Below are positions 42,801 through 57,800 of a stretch of DNA of 64,000 nt, piece after piece (position 1 is the stretch's first letter; each line of letters starts with the position of its first letter). The notes under the pieces were generated by a model. It saw only the letters and a list, made by a program, of their open reading frames with translations, had not been told where the DNA came from and made no database searches. Source of the stretch: Ascaris suum (Eukaryota; Nematoda; Chromadorea; Rhabditida; Ascarididae); contig CM024168.1 of the NCBI GenBank assembly GCA_013433145.1, positions 11,664,184-11,728,183 on the forward strand, read 5' to 3'. Both the position numbers and the translations under genes were made by a program.

Positions 42801-45800
42801 AACATCATCGCAATATAGTTCTGCCAATGCGTATAGTAACCATCACAAACTTCATCCGCAATCAGCAGCAAAACCATTCAACTACTCTTTTTGGAAGATT
42901 CACCTCTATCCAGCACCCATGTGCTTCCCTCCCCATTTCCTATCGGTGTATCCTTTCGAAATAATACCGACCATAAATGCACTCTGTTTCGATTCAGCTG
43001 CAGCCATCTCCAAATTGTTCCTCGTCAAGAGAAGATCAGCCTCGTTAATGTTTGGCTTCTCCAAGGAATCGAGATAATCCAATAATCCTCGTGGCTGAAA
43101 ATAAATTTTGGTGTCTGTCTTCTTAATATTTCTGCGGACGGCTACTCAAAAACATTTACAATTATTTCCATTCCGTTGGATAACGCAACAACACGATGCA
43201 AATTCCAGTACTCTGCCCTCAAAAAGACCTCGTTTATCGCGTCTCCCAAGTTTCTAAAGAAACCTGAACCTGACGAGCGAATCACCGATGTGCCTTATGA
43301 AAGGAGTGACCTAACTTTGGAATGTACATTCGGCAGCGAATCATTTTGTTTTTACGAATGGGAATGAAGTGTGCGAGTGCACTTACCAGGCACCTGGCAA
43401 GCAAATCCAAAGCAGCGCTGTTATCGGCGATCCAGAGTGATATCAAATGACCACTGAGCTGCTTGTTGGTCAGTACCCGCAAATCTCTACCAACAGAAAG
43501 GAGAGCGAGATGCAGATGTCTGAGGAAGGCACCCTCAGTGAGGGACAAAGTCTGCATCTGCTTTGAAGTCTCCACCGTTGATTCCTCAATTATTGCACGC
43601 ATCACCATACCTGCGCCTATAAAATATCAGAATCGATGAACGCAGTTATGGCTCTATATATAATTTATTCGATCACATCACCGTTCAATTAACGCCAGCC
43701 ATTTACGGTCCATACTACCTCGAACTTTCGGCCTACACGGATATCACCAGACTTGGGAAAACCTCTATTTTTCGCTTAGATAACTTCTGATTTCATCACG
43801 CTGTTGGACAACAATAACGAGTCATCGCAATCGGTTCGAAGTAAAGTAGATGCCATCTGTGAAACCTTTCACATGAGTGATATCAACACTGAAAGTATAC
43901 TTCCACCTCAGTGAAGTTATGTCACGTACGCAACGCATTTTCAGCCGATCACCGAAGCTGAAACCAAGTGGCAAAAGTACATCCCCCTTAAAATTACCCT
44001 CCCCTCTAGCATTCAATATGTCTACACACAAAACAGGCAGCAGACGCCTTCTCTCATTTGTTACAACTGCACCACAAGAATAACAAATATTTTTGTTACA
44101 CATTGCTCAGAAACAAAAGCAATCCTTAAACTTCGTTACTGTTTCATCTAACTCAGAACAAACTACTGGTTTATTTCTTTTGGCCAACTTGCTGACCTTT
44201 AACGATGGTCATCGACGGCGATTGGAAGAGACGATAGAAGCTTCTACCCCTTGCAGCGACCATCTCCAGGATTGAGTCAAAGATATCACCGGCTGTCGTT
44301 TCACTGTAAGGAGCGCATACTGCATATGTTAGGAAATCCAGCATACTCGCAATCACGAGGGCACCTGTGCCGCGCTCCTGCAAGCTTCATTCTGGAGAAC
44401 ACGCAGCAAAAACCATCCAACCTCGTTGTCTTACAGACGGCGCTACAATGTTGGTATCTGCTTTATAGTTAGCCTACTTTGATGCAATCTAAATGCAACA
44501 GCCATTAACTGCAAACTGCAGTAGTCGACAGGGACAGCAACGAATATTAAATCCCTCCAGGAACGACTCACCATCTCACATATGGTTATTTCACAGAAAT
44601 AAACATATGTGAGATACTGATTCTCTGGCGTGCTCTCAGAGGACTTAAATTATTGTATTCCACAACAGCACAACTCTTCTATCACTTATGAGCAAAGCGC
44701 ATTTGTTGAAGGATAGATGGATGTGAAACCGCATACTTGGCTAGTTATTTCTCATGAAGAATAAATGATCAACTGAGCTACAAACGACATCATGCCCTGC
44801 ATGCCTCGAAAGATGATGCATTGTTAAACTGCATACCTACAATTATAAAAATCGCAGTCAATAACAGAGCAGTGGCGGGTTTCTGCTACAATAAGCGACG
44901 GAAGAGATGAGAGTGTGGTTTAGAAAATCCTACTGGAAAGGGAATGAGCAACAAAAAGGTTGCGGTGTTCCGGTTCATTCTCCCTGCTCTTGCATCTGCT
45001 ACGGATTTCAGCAAAGCAGAAGTACTATAAAACGCTCTCAATGAGAGTAAAATATAACGGCGGAAATGGAAGAAGGATTGAAGCGACCTACAACATGCTT
45101 CACGACGAGGTCGAGTAAATGCTCTACAAATTGTCGTGTGCAGAGCAGAGACTGCTTGTTGAGTTGCTCAAGTCTGAGTTCGTAGTTGGCGTGCATCGGC
45201 TGCATCAGCGAGCATAGCATCTCCACCGTCGCATGATCCACAGTCTCATTTGATCGATGCAACATGCTCACCACCAAGTTGCCCAATTTTTCGCGGATTC
45301 TACAACCAACGTTCAAGTCAACTGCAGCACCACTTGCTTAGCACTCGAACACTTCTTCGAAGCCCAATTTCTATTCAACTGTTAATGGAATACCACCTAC
45401 CGCCAACTTTCACCAAAAAAGCCAAGATTAGATGTTTTGTTTTTCATCCCATCACGTGCAAAAGAAGCAATTTACGACGAATTATTGATTGTGATGAATT
45501 ATTTCCTTCTGGTCAAATGTCTGCGAGACAGAGCCCCACACCTGTGCCACTATCAATTCACACAGTCATCACTTCATACCACACAGACATTTTTAACTGT
45601 TTGAGATGGAGAAAAAAGAAGCCCAATTTTTGAACTATACGACCCACTGGGCGAATCAGAACGCCCCAAGAAAAGCTGGAACATAATTATGCGAAAAATG
45701 CAGCACCCTTCTGACCAGGTAAAAGGCTTCCATGCGAGGAGAAATTGTGGCAAATATGATGACACCATTACCGTTGAAGCTGGCAGCGAGCATAGGGGTC

Positions 45801-48800
45801 AGTGTTCCCGTACACATGAGAAAATAAATAGAAATGATGCAGCATCGTTTAGTTCGTAAAAGAGATGCAGACCATATTGTGCGCTGCCTACTGCACCCGA
45901 CGACACATTCAAGCAATCCCTGAACTGTATATTCTGCAGACCCTGCTGGGCCACGGAATCAGAGCAATTGCTCCAATTCCGAAGATAGTGCTATTGTACT
46001 TTGTGAAACAAGCCATCCCGGCCAAAATACTGAGACAGCTACTTAAAGCCAAGGATGTCCATCGAAACATCGTGCATGTTTTGCCACAGCTGCACTAGAA
46101 AGGGTAGAGTGATATGTGAGCAAAGTACACGAGACAAGTGGGACTCAAATTCTAACCCTTTACTTTCCAAGCAAGAATTGCAAGCTTGTGTCTGGTTTCT
46201 ATTTAATCTTTATGCACCCAACTCTGCAGCCCACTGATTTAGGTAGAAAAATTGCTGGATAGCACACACTTGTGAGGGTGGAAGAGCGACTTTTCTGCAG
46301 CTTCGCAATAAACAATCCTTAATTAAAATATGCAGAATTTGTTACCAGCTCGCTCACGCAATTGCAATGAGGCAAATTCAGAAATGTGAATTATGCCTCC
46401 CTCTCCCCTTCTCAAAAATGAACGAGCGCTTATGGAGCACTTAAACAGCCCAGGAACCCACTTAATCGACGCAATCTAATAACGGTGAAAAAATCCTTCT
46501 CAGATAGCGCGAACTGTTGCGATCATAGCAACAGCGAAAAATTGAAGTCCATACAAGCACTGCTGCAATTTTAAGCTCACATTTCAACTAGAAGTTGAGC
46601 TGAAATAACAATGCGGATCATGACTTCTCTCTATAAACTCTCTGACCAAAAGTAGGTAGACCTTCGAACAAAACGACATTTTTTTTTGAAAAATCCTTCG
46701 GACTGGAAATAAAATCCACTGAACTAAAATTTAAACATCACGTTAAAACTTTATGCAAATTTATCGCCAAAGAAATAAGCGCTGGCAATAAATTTGCATA
46801 TTGAACCCCGCAACTGCAATTAGCACTTTACTCTCCCTACTTCTCGTTTGTTGAAGTGAGGGCAAATCAGCAATTTTAAATCATCCAAGAGTCGACGTGG
46901 ACGTGAGGGAAGATCATCTTCCTCTCTCGAACGCATAAATAATGCCCAGAAGTGTCTAAACAAAAGACTAAATCTGCCAACAGAGTGCCTAACAACTTCC
47001 ATCTCCGATCAGGACTGCTCTGCAGTGTGAATATTCTTTGTCACTCTTCCTCATGCTTTATCACTCCTTTATCACTTTACCACTCCTCCGAAGATGTTCG
47101 TTCATTCAGCAATATCTGCTCTGTTGGGAACACGTTGCAACATTTTTACTTGTAAACGGGTGCTGCAAGATGCAAGGGGCCACAGGCAAGAACAATTGTT
47201 TCGCACAAGAGATGGAGAGAGAAGAGGAATGAAAGAGGGGAGGGGGGGGGGGGGAGAATGATGCACTGCTTACACAAGCCGTGCGAAAGAGAGTGATGGA
47301 AACTTTGAGAAACTGAAAAATGTTTTCATTAAATTGGAGAATTAAAGATGAAAAAATAACTGCTGTTAAAACCGCCACCTGCTCCGTATAGGCCGCAGAT
47401 CGATTACCAAAAAGTATTTCGCACAGCTTTCTGGCAAAAAAAAGCAAAAAGAGGGGCTAGGGGCGGTTAATACGGGTTGCACAGGCAGCAATGATAAGTA
47501 AAACGTTAGAAGGCATGGAAGTTCACTCCAGCATTTTGTTAGTTCGTTCGCACATCGATATGGCTCTTCAATTCTGAGATTTTATGTGAGATTGTCATGC
47601 AAAACATTTCAAGAAAAGAATAAATAATGCATACGAGAGGGAAAGCAACGTTCCTCCCAAAAAGCAATCGCTTTGAAATTAGTGCTTTTCTTCACTTAGT
47701 AATTAGTAAATTACAAATAAAAGTCGGAAGCATCACAGCATATCCCTCCCCCCTAAGCCATAAATGCTGATGTCTTACAACATCTCATTTTAAGGAAAGG
47801 CAATCAGTGAGCACGTAGGCTTTCATTCCTCTGAAATTTATCCTTCAACATCACTGAAATGAGACTAAATAAGAGAATGATTCTCACCACCATTAAAGAT
47901 GAAAATAAACACAAGAGTGCAACGCTACAAAATTACATAAATATTATTGAAATTTCTAAAGCGAACGATTCCCACGAAACGTTTCCCTTTCCTCCCGTCT
48001 GCCCACAACCATTGCCACCCACAAATTATGCAAATTTGCAGCATACGTATGCACCGAATCGGCGTTTGCCATTGCGCGATGCCCACTTGAAAAGCGACGT
48101 AAATGCACGAAATCCGGCGCAAATACAAAACTTCGTGTTGCAACACACCTGTGAGTATCATTGACTCACTTACTACAATAATCCATCCTCTATAATTAAA
48201 AGCTTTGCGAGAGAACGATATTCATATGCTTTGTGAGGGTCTCTTCTGTCAATTACCGTCCTCCTCTATATACGAACGTTTATCGCTTTAAAATGCCGAA
48301 CAACTTCGACATCACTTAGCAGGTAGTATAATTGATTCAGTTCATAAATTAAGCACATTTCACACTGCTATCGAAAGAAAAACCAGATTTGTCCTGACTA
48401 TGGGAGTGAAAATTATAGACGGCCACATTCGCAAGACAGTCGCGATAAACTTATTCTCATCTTAGAAAAAAGCAACTTGTCTCTGAATGCTCGTCCACTT
48501 TCAAAATAAATAAAAAATTGTTAGGCTATGAATTGATTCCGATCAGTGGAAGATTGTAAGCCGCATTCTAGCAGCGGTATTCGCATTCCTGGACGCCTGT
48601 AGTGAAGAGTGAGGGCGGAAAAATAAGGAGGATAAGAGCCCAACAGTCCTCGTTTCATAAACATAGAAGCTTCGGCTATTTTCAGATAAGACATCCGCCG
48701 TTTTGTTTTTTCCTTTCTAATTAAGCGCAAATGAGATTCTCAGATTCGTTACCTCTCCGCCTAACCAACCACCATTCCCCATTTCTGAGTTCTGCCGCTG

Positions 48801-51800
48801 AAAGGCACAACAATTTCAAAACACAAACCCACCCTGGAACAGCTGTAAATGCTTGGAAGCCACTTTTTGAAGCGAAAAGTCTGTGCAAGCATTGCAGCTG
48901 CGACTCGCATTTCCACACAGAATCGACATCATCTGCCGAATAGACCTCCGCCAATACCGACTCTAGACATCCAACAATCAATTTGCCCTTGTTTTCGGTG
49001 AAGAAGCCCTGCAATCAAAATGACAACACCTTCCAAAGCAGCTTAATATGTCTGCACAGTAAAAAACTGTCTCCTTCTACAACACATGCCAGAACATTAA
49101 CTGCGTGGGACTGTTCTGTTCGACATGTTGCATTTTGCCCATGAGTGCCAATATCGGGAAGAATGGGTGCTAGTAAATCAAGCTGTTGCAAGAATTTACC
49201 AGCCATTGCAGTCGCCCTCATAGTTTTCTCGCCACAAAATATTACACCTATCCCTTCTTTTATTGAATGAAACAGCTGTGCGACAACTAAGATTTGTGAA
49301 GAACACACGCTTTCAAGATGTTTTCTGCTTTTCTTTCCCGCGACACAAAAACAACGGCCTCAGCCTCCCTGAGGAGAATCGCAGAGGCGGTCGTATCTCC
49401 ATGCTTCCTCCTCTCACTTACCAACGTGAAAAGACCACTGGGTCATACAAATTTACAAATTTCAACCGAAATCGATCGATCTAAATCTGCATCTGAGGGG
49501 ACGTTCATTAATGTCGACCGCATTTACCTTGCCTAGCACAGATGGAAATTCCGCATTGAACCGTGGAGTAAATTTCTGTGCCGACGTCAAAAGCTCCAAA
49601 ACACAGAGCGCCGTTATTCCCCAACATGTTGACATAAAACAGGACAGCGGTATCAAAAATTGCACATAAACATATCTGCACAGTTGTTCTTCGTTGCAGT
49701 TATCTTTCAATTTTATTAGTCGCTGTTGCAATGCACATACCTCACATATATTGATTGACGAGTAATGCGGGAAGGGGGAGGGGAGGGGGAAGGATATGAG
49801 ACGATCATGTATGGCATCTATCTATACGTTACAGTTTTCTATTATGATCAATTTCTTTTTACCAAGCACTCATCCAGAAAAAGAATTTAATCCTCCTCTT
49901 GATCACAGAAACTCTTGAACTGGCTCAGCGTATAAAAACTGTTACGATCCGCAGCATATGAATAACCAGTTAGTGCCCAGTGTGAATCGGGCAGGACAAC
50001 AGACGGGCTTAGGAATCCGAGCAGGAGGTCAGCGACACCTTCTCAAGTTACTGATAAGAAACTTGTGTCCCATTCTTATTCTCTCCTCATCCTCTTTGTT
50101 ATTCAGGAGTCACTGTTTAAAAATATAGGCGCTCGCTAGATAAACCATCAACAAGAAAGGTTGAGTACCTCCTGTGAAACGGAGTAAGTGAGTCCATTGT
50201 AAGGGATATTCGCATTGAATCTTCTAATGAGGTCGTATCTCTTTAGTCCAGCTGAAAATACAACGCTGTATGTTTCCTGCTATGAATTATACGGAAAAGA
50301 ACACTTAAGCGGTCAATGAAATTTAACTTCAAGATGAATTGTGTCCAGTACGACGACAGACAAGGGTTAAATGAAAGGTAAAACTATAAAGTAAACAATC
50401 ACTGATATATACCGACCAGTCAGCACTTGCGATACAAGCCTAAACGCGACTGTAGAAAGCACGTTTTGATCGGAGATATACAAAACTGGAATCTTAGTTT
50501 CACATCGATTCATCAAGATCGCTTCATTGCTAGAGCCTCTCAATTTTCAAACTGCAACGTTAAGCATCTAACATTTATTCTAAAATTATACCGGCCGATT
50601 GCAACAGCTGCATAGTTTTGAGCAATAAAATACCCTTTTTTCTTCCAGGACTTTCAGCCACTCACGCACCTATGCAATCTAGCATAAAATATCCATAAGG
50701 GAACCGCCCTCTAAACGGTATATCCGTTTCTCAAGAACACAGAAAAGGACAAAATTGTTGACCTCTCTCGATAACAAACACCTTTCAAATTTTCAAGCGA
50801 CGTAACTCTTCACATTTATTTTTGAGACCTGACGACGTTCAATTCTCAATACCTATTAAACCACATATATTGCTTCTTAATTAAGGTCTACCACTCCCTT
50901 CCCTTTCTCCTCTTCTGACTTACATTGCCCTCCTTCCTCCCTCTCTTGACATAAAGTCCTTAACTGCGTCGGCTGCCACTATCAAATGCTGTCCGAACAA
51001 GATGAGTTTTCAATCATTCAGTCATTGCTTAGGTCCTGCAGACACCTTCAAAAAGTTATATGCTGCCTGCTATAAAAACATACGTGGCGGCGAGATGACA
51101 TGCCTCATGCACTGTGATTCACTTTCCTCGTCTAACAAGAATCCATGCGGCAAGATCCGTAATGAACGTTCGTACCTGCGTCCCAACACGAAAACCTCGT
51201 GGTTGCCTGAGGCACGCGCACCGTCCAACAACGACGCTAACAGTAAATCCCTGTAAGTCATCTCCGATCATATAACATGCACTACCATGTACCACCCATC
51301 CCCTTAACCAAATGAGCCTCTGCGTTCTGTGCGACACCAGTCGCGTATTGACGCCGTACTGGTGCAACGACTCAGCTAACAATCGAGAATGAGGACGTAC
51401 AACACATTGTTAACCATTAACTATACCAATGACCAGATGACCACACCGCCTTCTCTATGCACAAGTATGTTCGCGTATAGTAATCGTAGTTCACTAACCA
51501 TCGAAGCTAAAGTTGGCGCATTTAGTGGCTTTACAATCAACGACATCGTTTACCTTTAACCCATTCAACTGCACATGACTCTTTTCAGTAACTTTTTTTC
51601 CATAACCTTCCACCGCCTAAGGGTTTTCCTGATCCCACGTCTACAGAGAAGCGGAAAACTCGAGCACATCATTATTCTCCACTGTTCTTCACTTAACAGA
51701 CAGCAAAATTTTTGGATTTCCTCTCAAAATGCAATCCACAACTGTGTTATATTAACACAGAAACTGCTGCATAACAATTCAAGCGATCAAAAAACGACGC

Positions 51801-54800
51801 ATAAAGAATTCACCTTTCGGCGGCCGCGTAACTCCTCGAGTCACCCATATCATACTCCACGGTGAATTTCTGAGGATCCTTCTCGTCACGCGTTAAGCAC
51901 ACAACCTACATACAAACACTCATTTTATACTATTAGAACAATATTTGGTTCGTCAAAAAAAAAATGCACAGCTAATATTTTGGCGGAAGTGCATTTCACA
52001 CAAAAACAGAGCAAGTAAAGCAACAAGTAAAATTCCGAAATAAAATGCCTCGGAAAGAATTCACAATATCATCTAATAACGAGCCGTCAATTCCGCTTAA
52101 AAAAGCTATTTCATGGAAAATGAGAAGGGAGGTGGCGTGGAGGGGGTGGGGTGGGAGGTTCGAGACGTGAGAAAGAGCCGGCCCTAACAAATCATTAAAA
52201 AAAGAAGAAATCATACCGATTTAAGAGGCCGAGCGCAAATGACGGCATAACTCGCCGGATCTCTCTCAACGATGCACTTCTCGCTCAGACAAAGCAAACG
52301 CCGTATTGGATAATCTTGTCTCTGAGAGAATTTCTGCACCTTGAACTCGACATAGGATGTCACCTGCTCATCCCGACTGAAAAAGCATCTCACCTGCTCA
52401 CCCCGATTGAAGAAGTAGATCACCTGCTTATTCCGATTCAAAACATCGTAAACATGATCCTATAATAAGGAACGCCAGACAATGTAACGTTATCAAACAT
52501 CAACGTTAAGGAGACCACTGTGCATCAATGCTCTTCTATTAAGTGAACACATCAATCTTACGCACAGCCAAATCTAACCACCGCCCCCATTAGATACGCA
52601 AACCACTAAAATAAAAAGAAACTTGTCTTTGAAATTTCGAGGCGATTACCCAAATGGGCAAGTCTCGCAATTTGAAATTTTGAACTTTCCGAGTGCTTCT
52701 TGATCCTTGCTCTTCCTGAAAATTTTCTGTGGACTGACTTCCTCTTTTATTCCCGTTACCACGCCTCACCTCACCTAGTATCAAAAAGGTGCCCTCACCT
52801 GCACATGCCAAGTCTGGTCTGTGTAAAGCCATCGAGGCTGAGTGTCTCCTTGGCCAGTGGTATCGCCACACCAATGTTCTCACCCGCCAACCGCCTCAAC
52901 TGGCCAATCAACTCATCGCACTTCTCTGCGGCGAATAAATGCTTCAATATATTTGCAGTTGCACCGATCCTCTCAACAGCGATTAATTTTAATTCCTCAC
53001 GTAAAGAATCGCTCATTCGAAACGAATTAATAAGAAAAGGAATACAGATGAAAGGTCTTGTGAACCTCAGAGTACTTCAGAATGAAGGATGTGCCATCAC
53101 TATGTAGTACGAGCAGCTACCTCCTCAATTTTTGTTTCCCGTCGGCAGTTATAGGCTGAGGAAGAATTTCGACCTTTTCATGAATTAACTTGAAGCTTTT
53201 TGCTTCATACAAGACAGCCTTGAATACTTGCAGAACTTTTTATGTATCATCAGGAGAACGCTTCCATCCAACCAAAGCTGACCTAAACTTGCTTAGCAAC
53301 TTCGACGACATTCCTTAAATCAAACCCCACTTGTTATAAAAATTAAAGATATATGAGAATGACGATGAAACAACCAAAAGAGAATGAGAGAAGAGTCCTG
53401 CTATGACCACATCCCCACTGCAGTGCAGTCCTTCATACACCTTTGATAGCAGCACATTAGCAATCGATAGTAGACAACACAACAGATGTGTTCAAACACA
53501 TCGTCCTAGTCGGTTGCTTTCATCCCCAACCATATTCTAGACATCACTTATAACAACACCAAAAGTAGGCATTTTTCCAGTGGTTAGTTAAGACGCCAAA
53601 ACTCGCTATCTTATCGGTGCTCTCACTTGCCTAACCCGTCTCCTCTCCCCATATAATCAAACCTTTGATATGTCTTTCTTGCTGGATTCATTTCATCTCC
53701 TCCTGCATTGGTATAAACTAAACATGGGCATCTCTCCTCACTTGCTTTCAAAAAATCTGTCGATTCTCCAGAAAATTTGTGGCTCATTACTCCTGGCCAA
53801 ATTTGCAGTTCAACATTTCCGAATGAAAGTGGCTGTGAAAGTATTTCGACAAAATTTGTGGCCGACTTATTCCTTTTCTTTTGTTCTCTTCAAAGCCGTT
53901 TGTGCTTTATCGCAGCTAACTTTCAGAATATGCCGAAATATACGGTGAGCTCCCTGCAACCCCCCTTCCACCTCCTCTAATTTGCTGAGTCGGAAGTCGC
54001 CAATGTTTGTCACGAATGCGAACCCCCGTGCGCCATGACAAAAGATTGACCACTGACAGAAAGAACATTCATAAAAACAAAAGAGAATTGCATTTCGAAA
54101 GTTTCAATTTGAAGCGTTCAACCTACCCTTCTTCGCTGATCGCCGACCTCGACAACGAAACCACCGGGATATTCATGCATCTGAAGAAATACACTCGCAT
54201 TTCTTATTACATAATGTACTTGGCTGAAGTCTGCATCAACAATGTTGTCATCAGCACAAACACTCATATACCTCCATGCTCGATAGCATTCCGTTGAGCA
54301 CCCGCCTAGGCCACCTCTCGCATCAGTCGACGCGTTCGAGAAACGTGATCACAAAAGAGTTCGTCGTTCACACAGAAGGTAAGATTAGATAAGCATAAGC
54401 AAAACTGGTTCACATAAACACGCACACAACTCTGCATGCGATGTTTTGAAAGAGGGCAATTCAAAGCAACGAAATATTTATCGTCTCAGCGAATTGAATC
54501 GCAGAAAACTCAAAGTTCTGACCACTTGCTGCTTTTGGTTAAATTTTTTCCCTCTTCTAGTTTAAGGAACATTTTAGAAATGCCACTTTATAAACGAAAT
54601 CTAACTTTTTCCACTTTTCTCAGAATGCTCTAAGTTTTCCACTCAAGGCTCTTATGCCACTATAACCAACAATCTCATCCCTCCACATTAATGGTCGTAA
54701 CAAAATAAAAACTATCAATGCCAATGGCTCACTTGTATGTGATCATAAAAATGACCGTGACTGCCGCAACTAAGTTCACGACCTTTCACCTCTTGCTAAT

Positions 54801-57800
54801 GTCTGCAGACATCGGATGAAAAATATGAAGCAATCTGCTATAATTTTACAAAAAAAGAAAAATTAAATTAAATGATTGTAATTAACAACTCACAAGTGGC
54901 ACATCTTTCGTCTTTAATGATGAGATAAGCGAATGAGTATAAACGCTCCCGTAGACTCAAATGCCTTCCGCTATTACAGCCATCTCTAGCAGTTAATATC
55001 AGGCTATTATTGACAACGGTGGCGAGTAAGCCGAAGCGGATGTTTGTTCGGACCATATTGACAATGCGACAAGGTGTGCTTCGGCAGATAAAAATACTTT
55101 GGAAGTGAGATCGTCATTCTGCTAATGCACTTCCACTCATATCATCTGCCACATTCATTCACACTTAGAAGACCGTTGGGTGGGGTGACTTCAACACAAA
55201 AGAAGATAGAGGTGATTTACTAACATAAGAAACACACATAAAGATGCAGCAAATGGCGCCCTTTCATGCCAATAAAAGCTGAATACTCCAGTCATCTATT
55301 ATAAGCCCTTCGCCGTTCGTTCCGCTGTAAGCTGGTATAGACTCAACAGGGTATTCTGTTCACACACAGTTTCCTGCATAAGTTCCCAAATTCCCAAGAA
55401 GCTTTCCCATCAAAGAGGAGCTTAACAATTACCAATCCAAACAATAAAAAGACAGTTCCCCAGATTCGAAATGAGTTAGCATTCATTCAAACAGCCTTTC
55501 AAGTTCAAAACATAATACTCGACTCTTCACCATAATAGCTTATTTTCAATGGTACTGACAAGGTTTCACGTGACTCTGGAGATCGCGATAGAAAAGTACT
55601 CCAAATGAACTAACTGAAAGAAAGTCAGCAAAATAAGCAAATGGACGTGATTCTAGCAGCCTGCAGTGAAGGCAGCTTCGATCGAAATTACATCCGGGAG
55701 TTAACTGATGAAAAACTACCTCTATAATTTCACTAACATTCATGCCGCAAGAATATACATAATGAGAAATAGTGTCGCAGGACTTACCTTTATAATCTGC
55801 CTGATATCCTTGTATTTATAAGAGGCGATAACAACCTGCCGATTGTCGACTTGTTCGAGGGAAGCAGCACTCAACTGTAGGATAACAGGTACCCGTCGAT
55901 CCGACCAATCGTGCTTGTAGCCCGTGAACTTCTGAAACAAACAGCATCAACAAAAACGAATATAAAGACACACTTTGCCCTCCTCCTCTGTACACTTTTT
56001 GCAAGTGCCACAACAGACGGCACTTTCGACTTTCATTTATGTGTGCCAATCTCCTGCATGTAAACGATTACGCACAGAACAAGCATCCCCTCCCCCATCC
56101 TTATTAGTATAGAAGGGGAGGGGCGACTGCTGTCGCAATATTAAAGCTGAAACTGAAATTAAGTTTTCTCAGAAAAGAGCAACAATTACAATTACCACAA
56201 TTAGGCAGACATAACTGGAAGAAGAAGTTTAAATGGATTCCGCACATCCACAAATAAGAATTCATAGTGGAGATGAAAATGTTTCAGCAATCATTTCCAC
56301 AAAACGCAGCGGTCAATTAAAATAAGAAACCTCCAAAGGAACGACGAATTCATTTCGTTTGATCTCAAAAGTCGCCAGTAAAGTAAATAAATAACCTCAA
56401 CACATAAGCAACACTGAACGACGGCTCAGGCTTGCTATAAAGAAAGCTGCGGTTGCCTATTGAAGCAACGAAACAGAGTTCAAAATATCCGACGCGTTCT
56501 CTACTACTTCCGTGGCTTTTCCAAATCGACGTAAACATAAGCAACAGCATTTTATGCATTTTCGGGTGTCCTGAAGTATCACTTAATTGTGAGTTATACC
56601 AAGCCTCAACTAACTCGGATTTCGAAAAGCCTGTCACTTCACCTTCATAAAAATCTACTTCTGCGAGAAGGGAATGAGGAGAAGAGGGCGGACGTAGGAA
56701 TGTAACCATTCAAAAATGATGTACAACTGAAAAAAACAGCTCTGTTTTACTTATGTGATCCCTGTGAAACAACTGATTGTGCAAGTGCATACAACTGCAA
56801 CAGACTGTATGTAGTAAGGGGCAGCATGTGATGAATCGACGATGACCCTCGTCTTGCTTCTCCTATTGCCTCATGCGACCTTTTGCAATAAATAACGCTA
56901 TACAGCTTTATGCGCTTCCTCATAGCCTATCGCGACCGTACCATATCACACATATTTAACCCTGGCTTTCCCTCTAAAAAAAATAATACTAACGGTGCAG
57001 CACGGCTGAGCATCAGCGAATTTCGGCTGATATGCCAACGTTTCAGTGAGTATCTGCTGAGTGTGTTCCGAAGAAAATCGCATTGTATCGCTTTTCCTCT
57101 TCGATCGTACATGGATTACAAACTCCTCCGGACCAGGTCCGGAGTGCGGGGCTGGCTTGATCATCACGAAATCCTCGTACAGCCACTGCAATCCAATAGA
57201 GCGCACTGATTTGAATCATATATAGACTGAGAAGATAAGGATCGGTAGCAAATTTTAGGGCTTTCAGAAAGCGGGTAGTATCCAGACAGTAAACAAGCAT
57301 TGCGAGGAATTAAACTCGTGAGAAACCCCGAGGATAAACCCTCTGACACGCAAAATGTTGGAGCTTCTTCAAGTCAGATGGATGCGTTACGAAAGGATAT
57401 TATCCATGAACGTAAACCATTAACTCCTCTTGCCCTCCACCTGCCATCAGCTGGTGAGAATATCATGCAACACGCAATCCGGATTCTAGAAGTACCACGT
57501 GTGCCTTCCAGGAAAAACTGTTCGAAGATAAAGAAAGAGAAGTGGACATCTTAATATGTCGATGACACTGCCCACTGAAAATTAAGTTACGGAACTTCCC
57601 GTATGCTGGAGATCACCACACAAACTATGGTTATCTTTGCATAAAATCGACGGAATAAAAATCCTCTCTGAATTTACGACGTGGTCGCATCCGAGCTGAA
57701 AATTATAAATGTACGCTCAATTTCACTATATAATACTCCGATGGTAAGATAAACCACACTGAGAATATATCCCCCTATACTCCCTCTTTTTGCCAGCTAA

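Noticed and set aside
45250..45633. 127-codon plus-strand ORF
   Set aside because: It overlaps exon 11 on the opposite strand and shows no recognisable protein features.
52700..53107. 135-codon plus-strand ORF
   Set aside because: It lies opposite rme-8 exon 5, whose minus-strand translation matches the family; the plus frame is a shadow.
54868..55056. ORF near 55 kb as an extra exon between exons 4 and 5
   Set aside because: The useful frame stops before any good donor, and the direct exon 4-5 join already gives the exact family spacing. Kept only as an open question in the findings.
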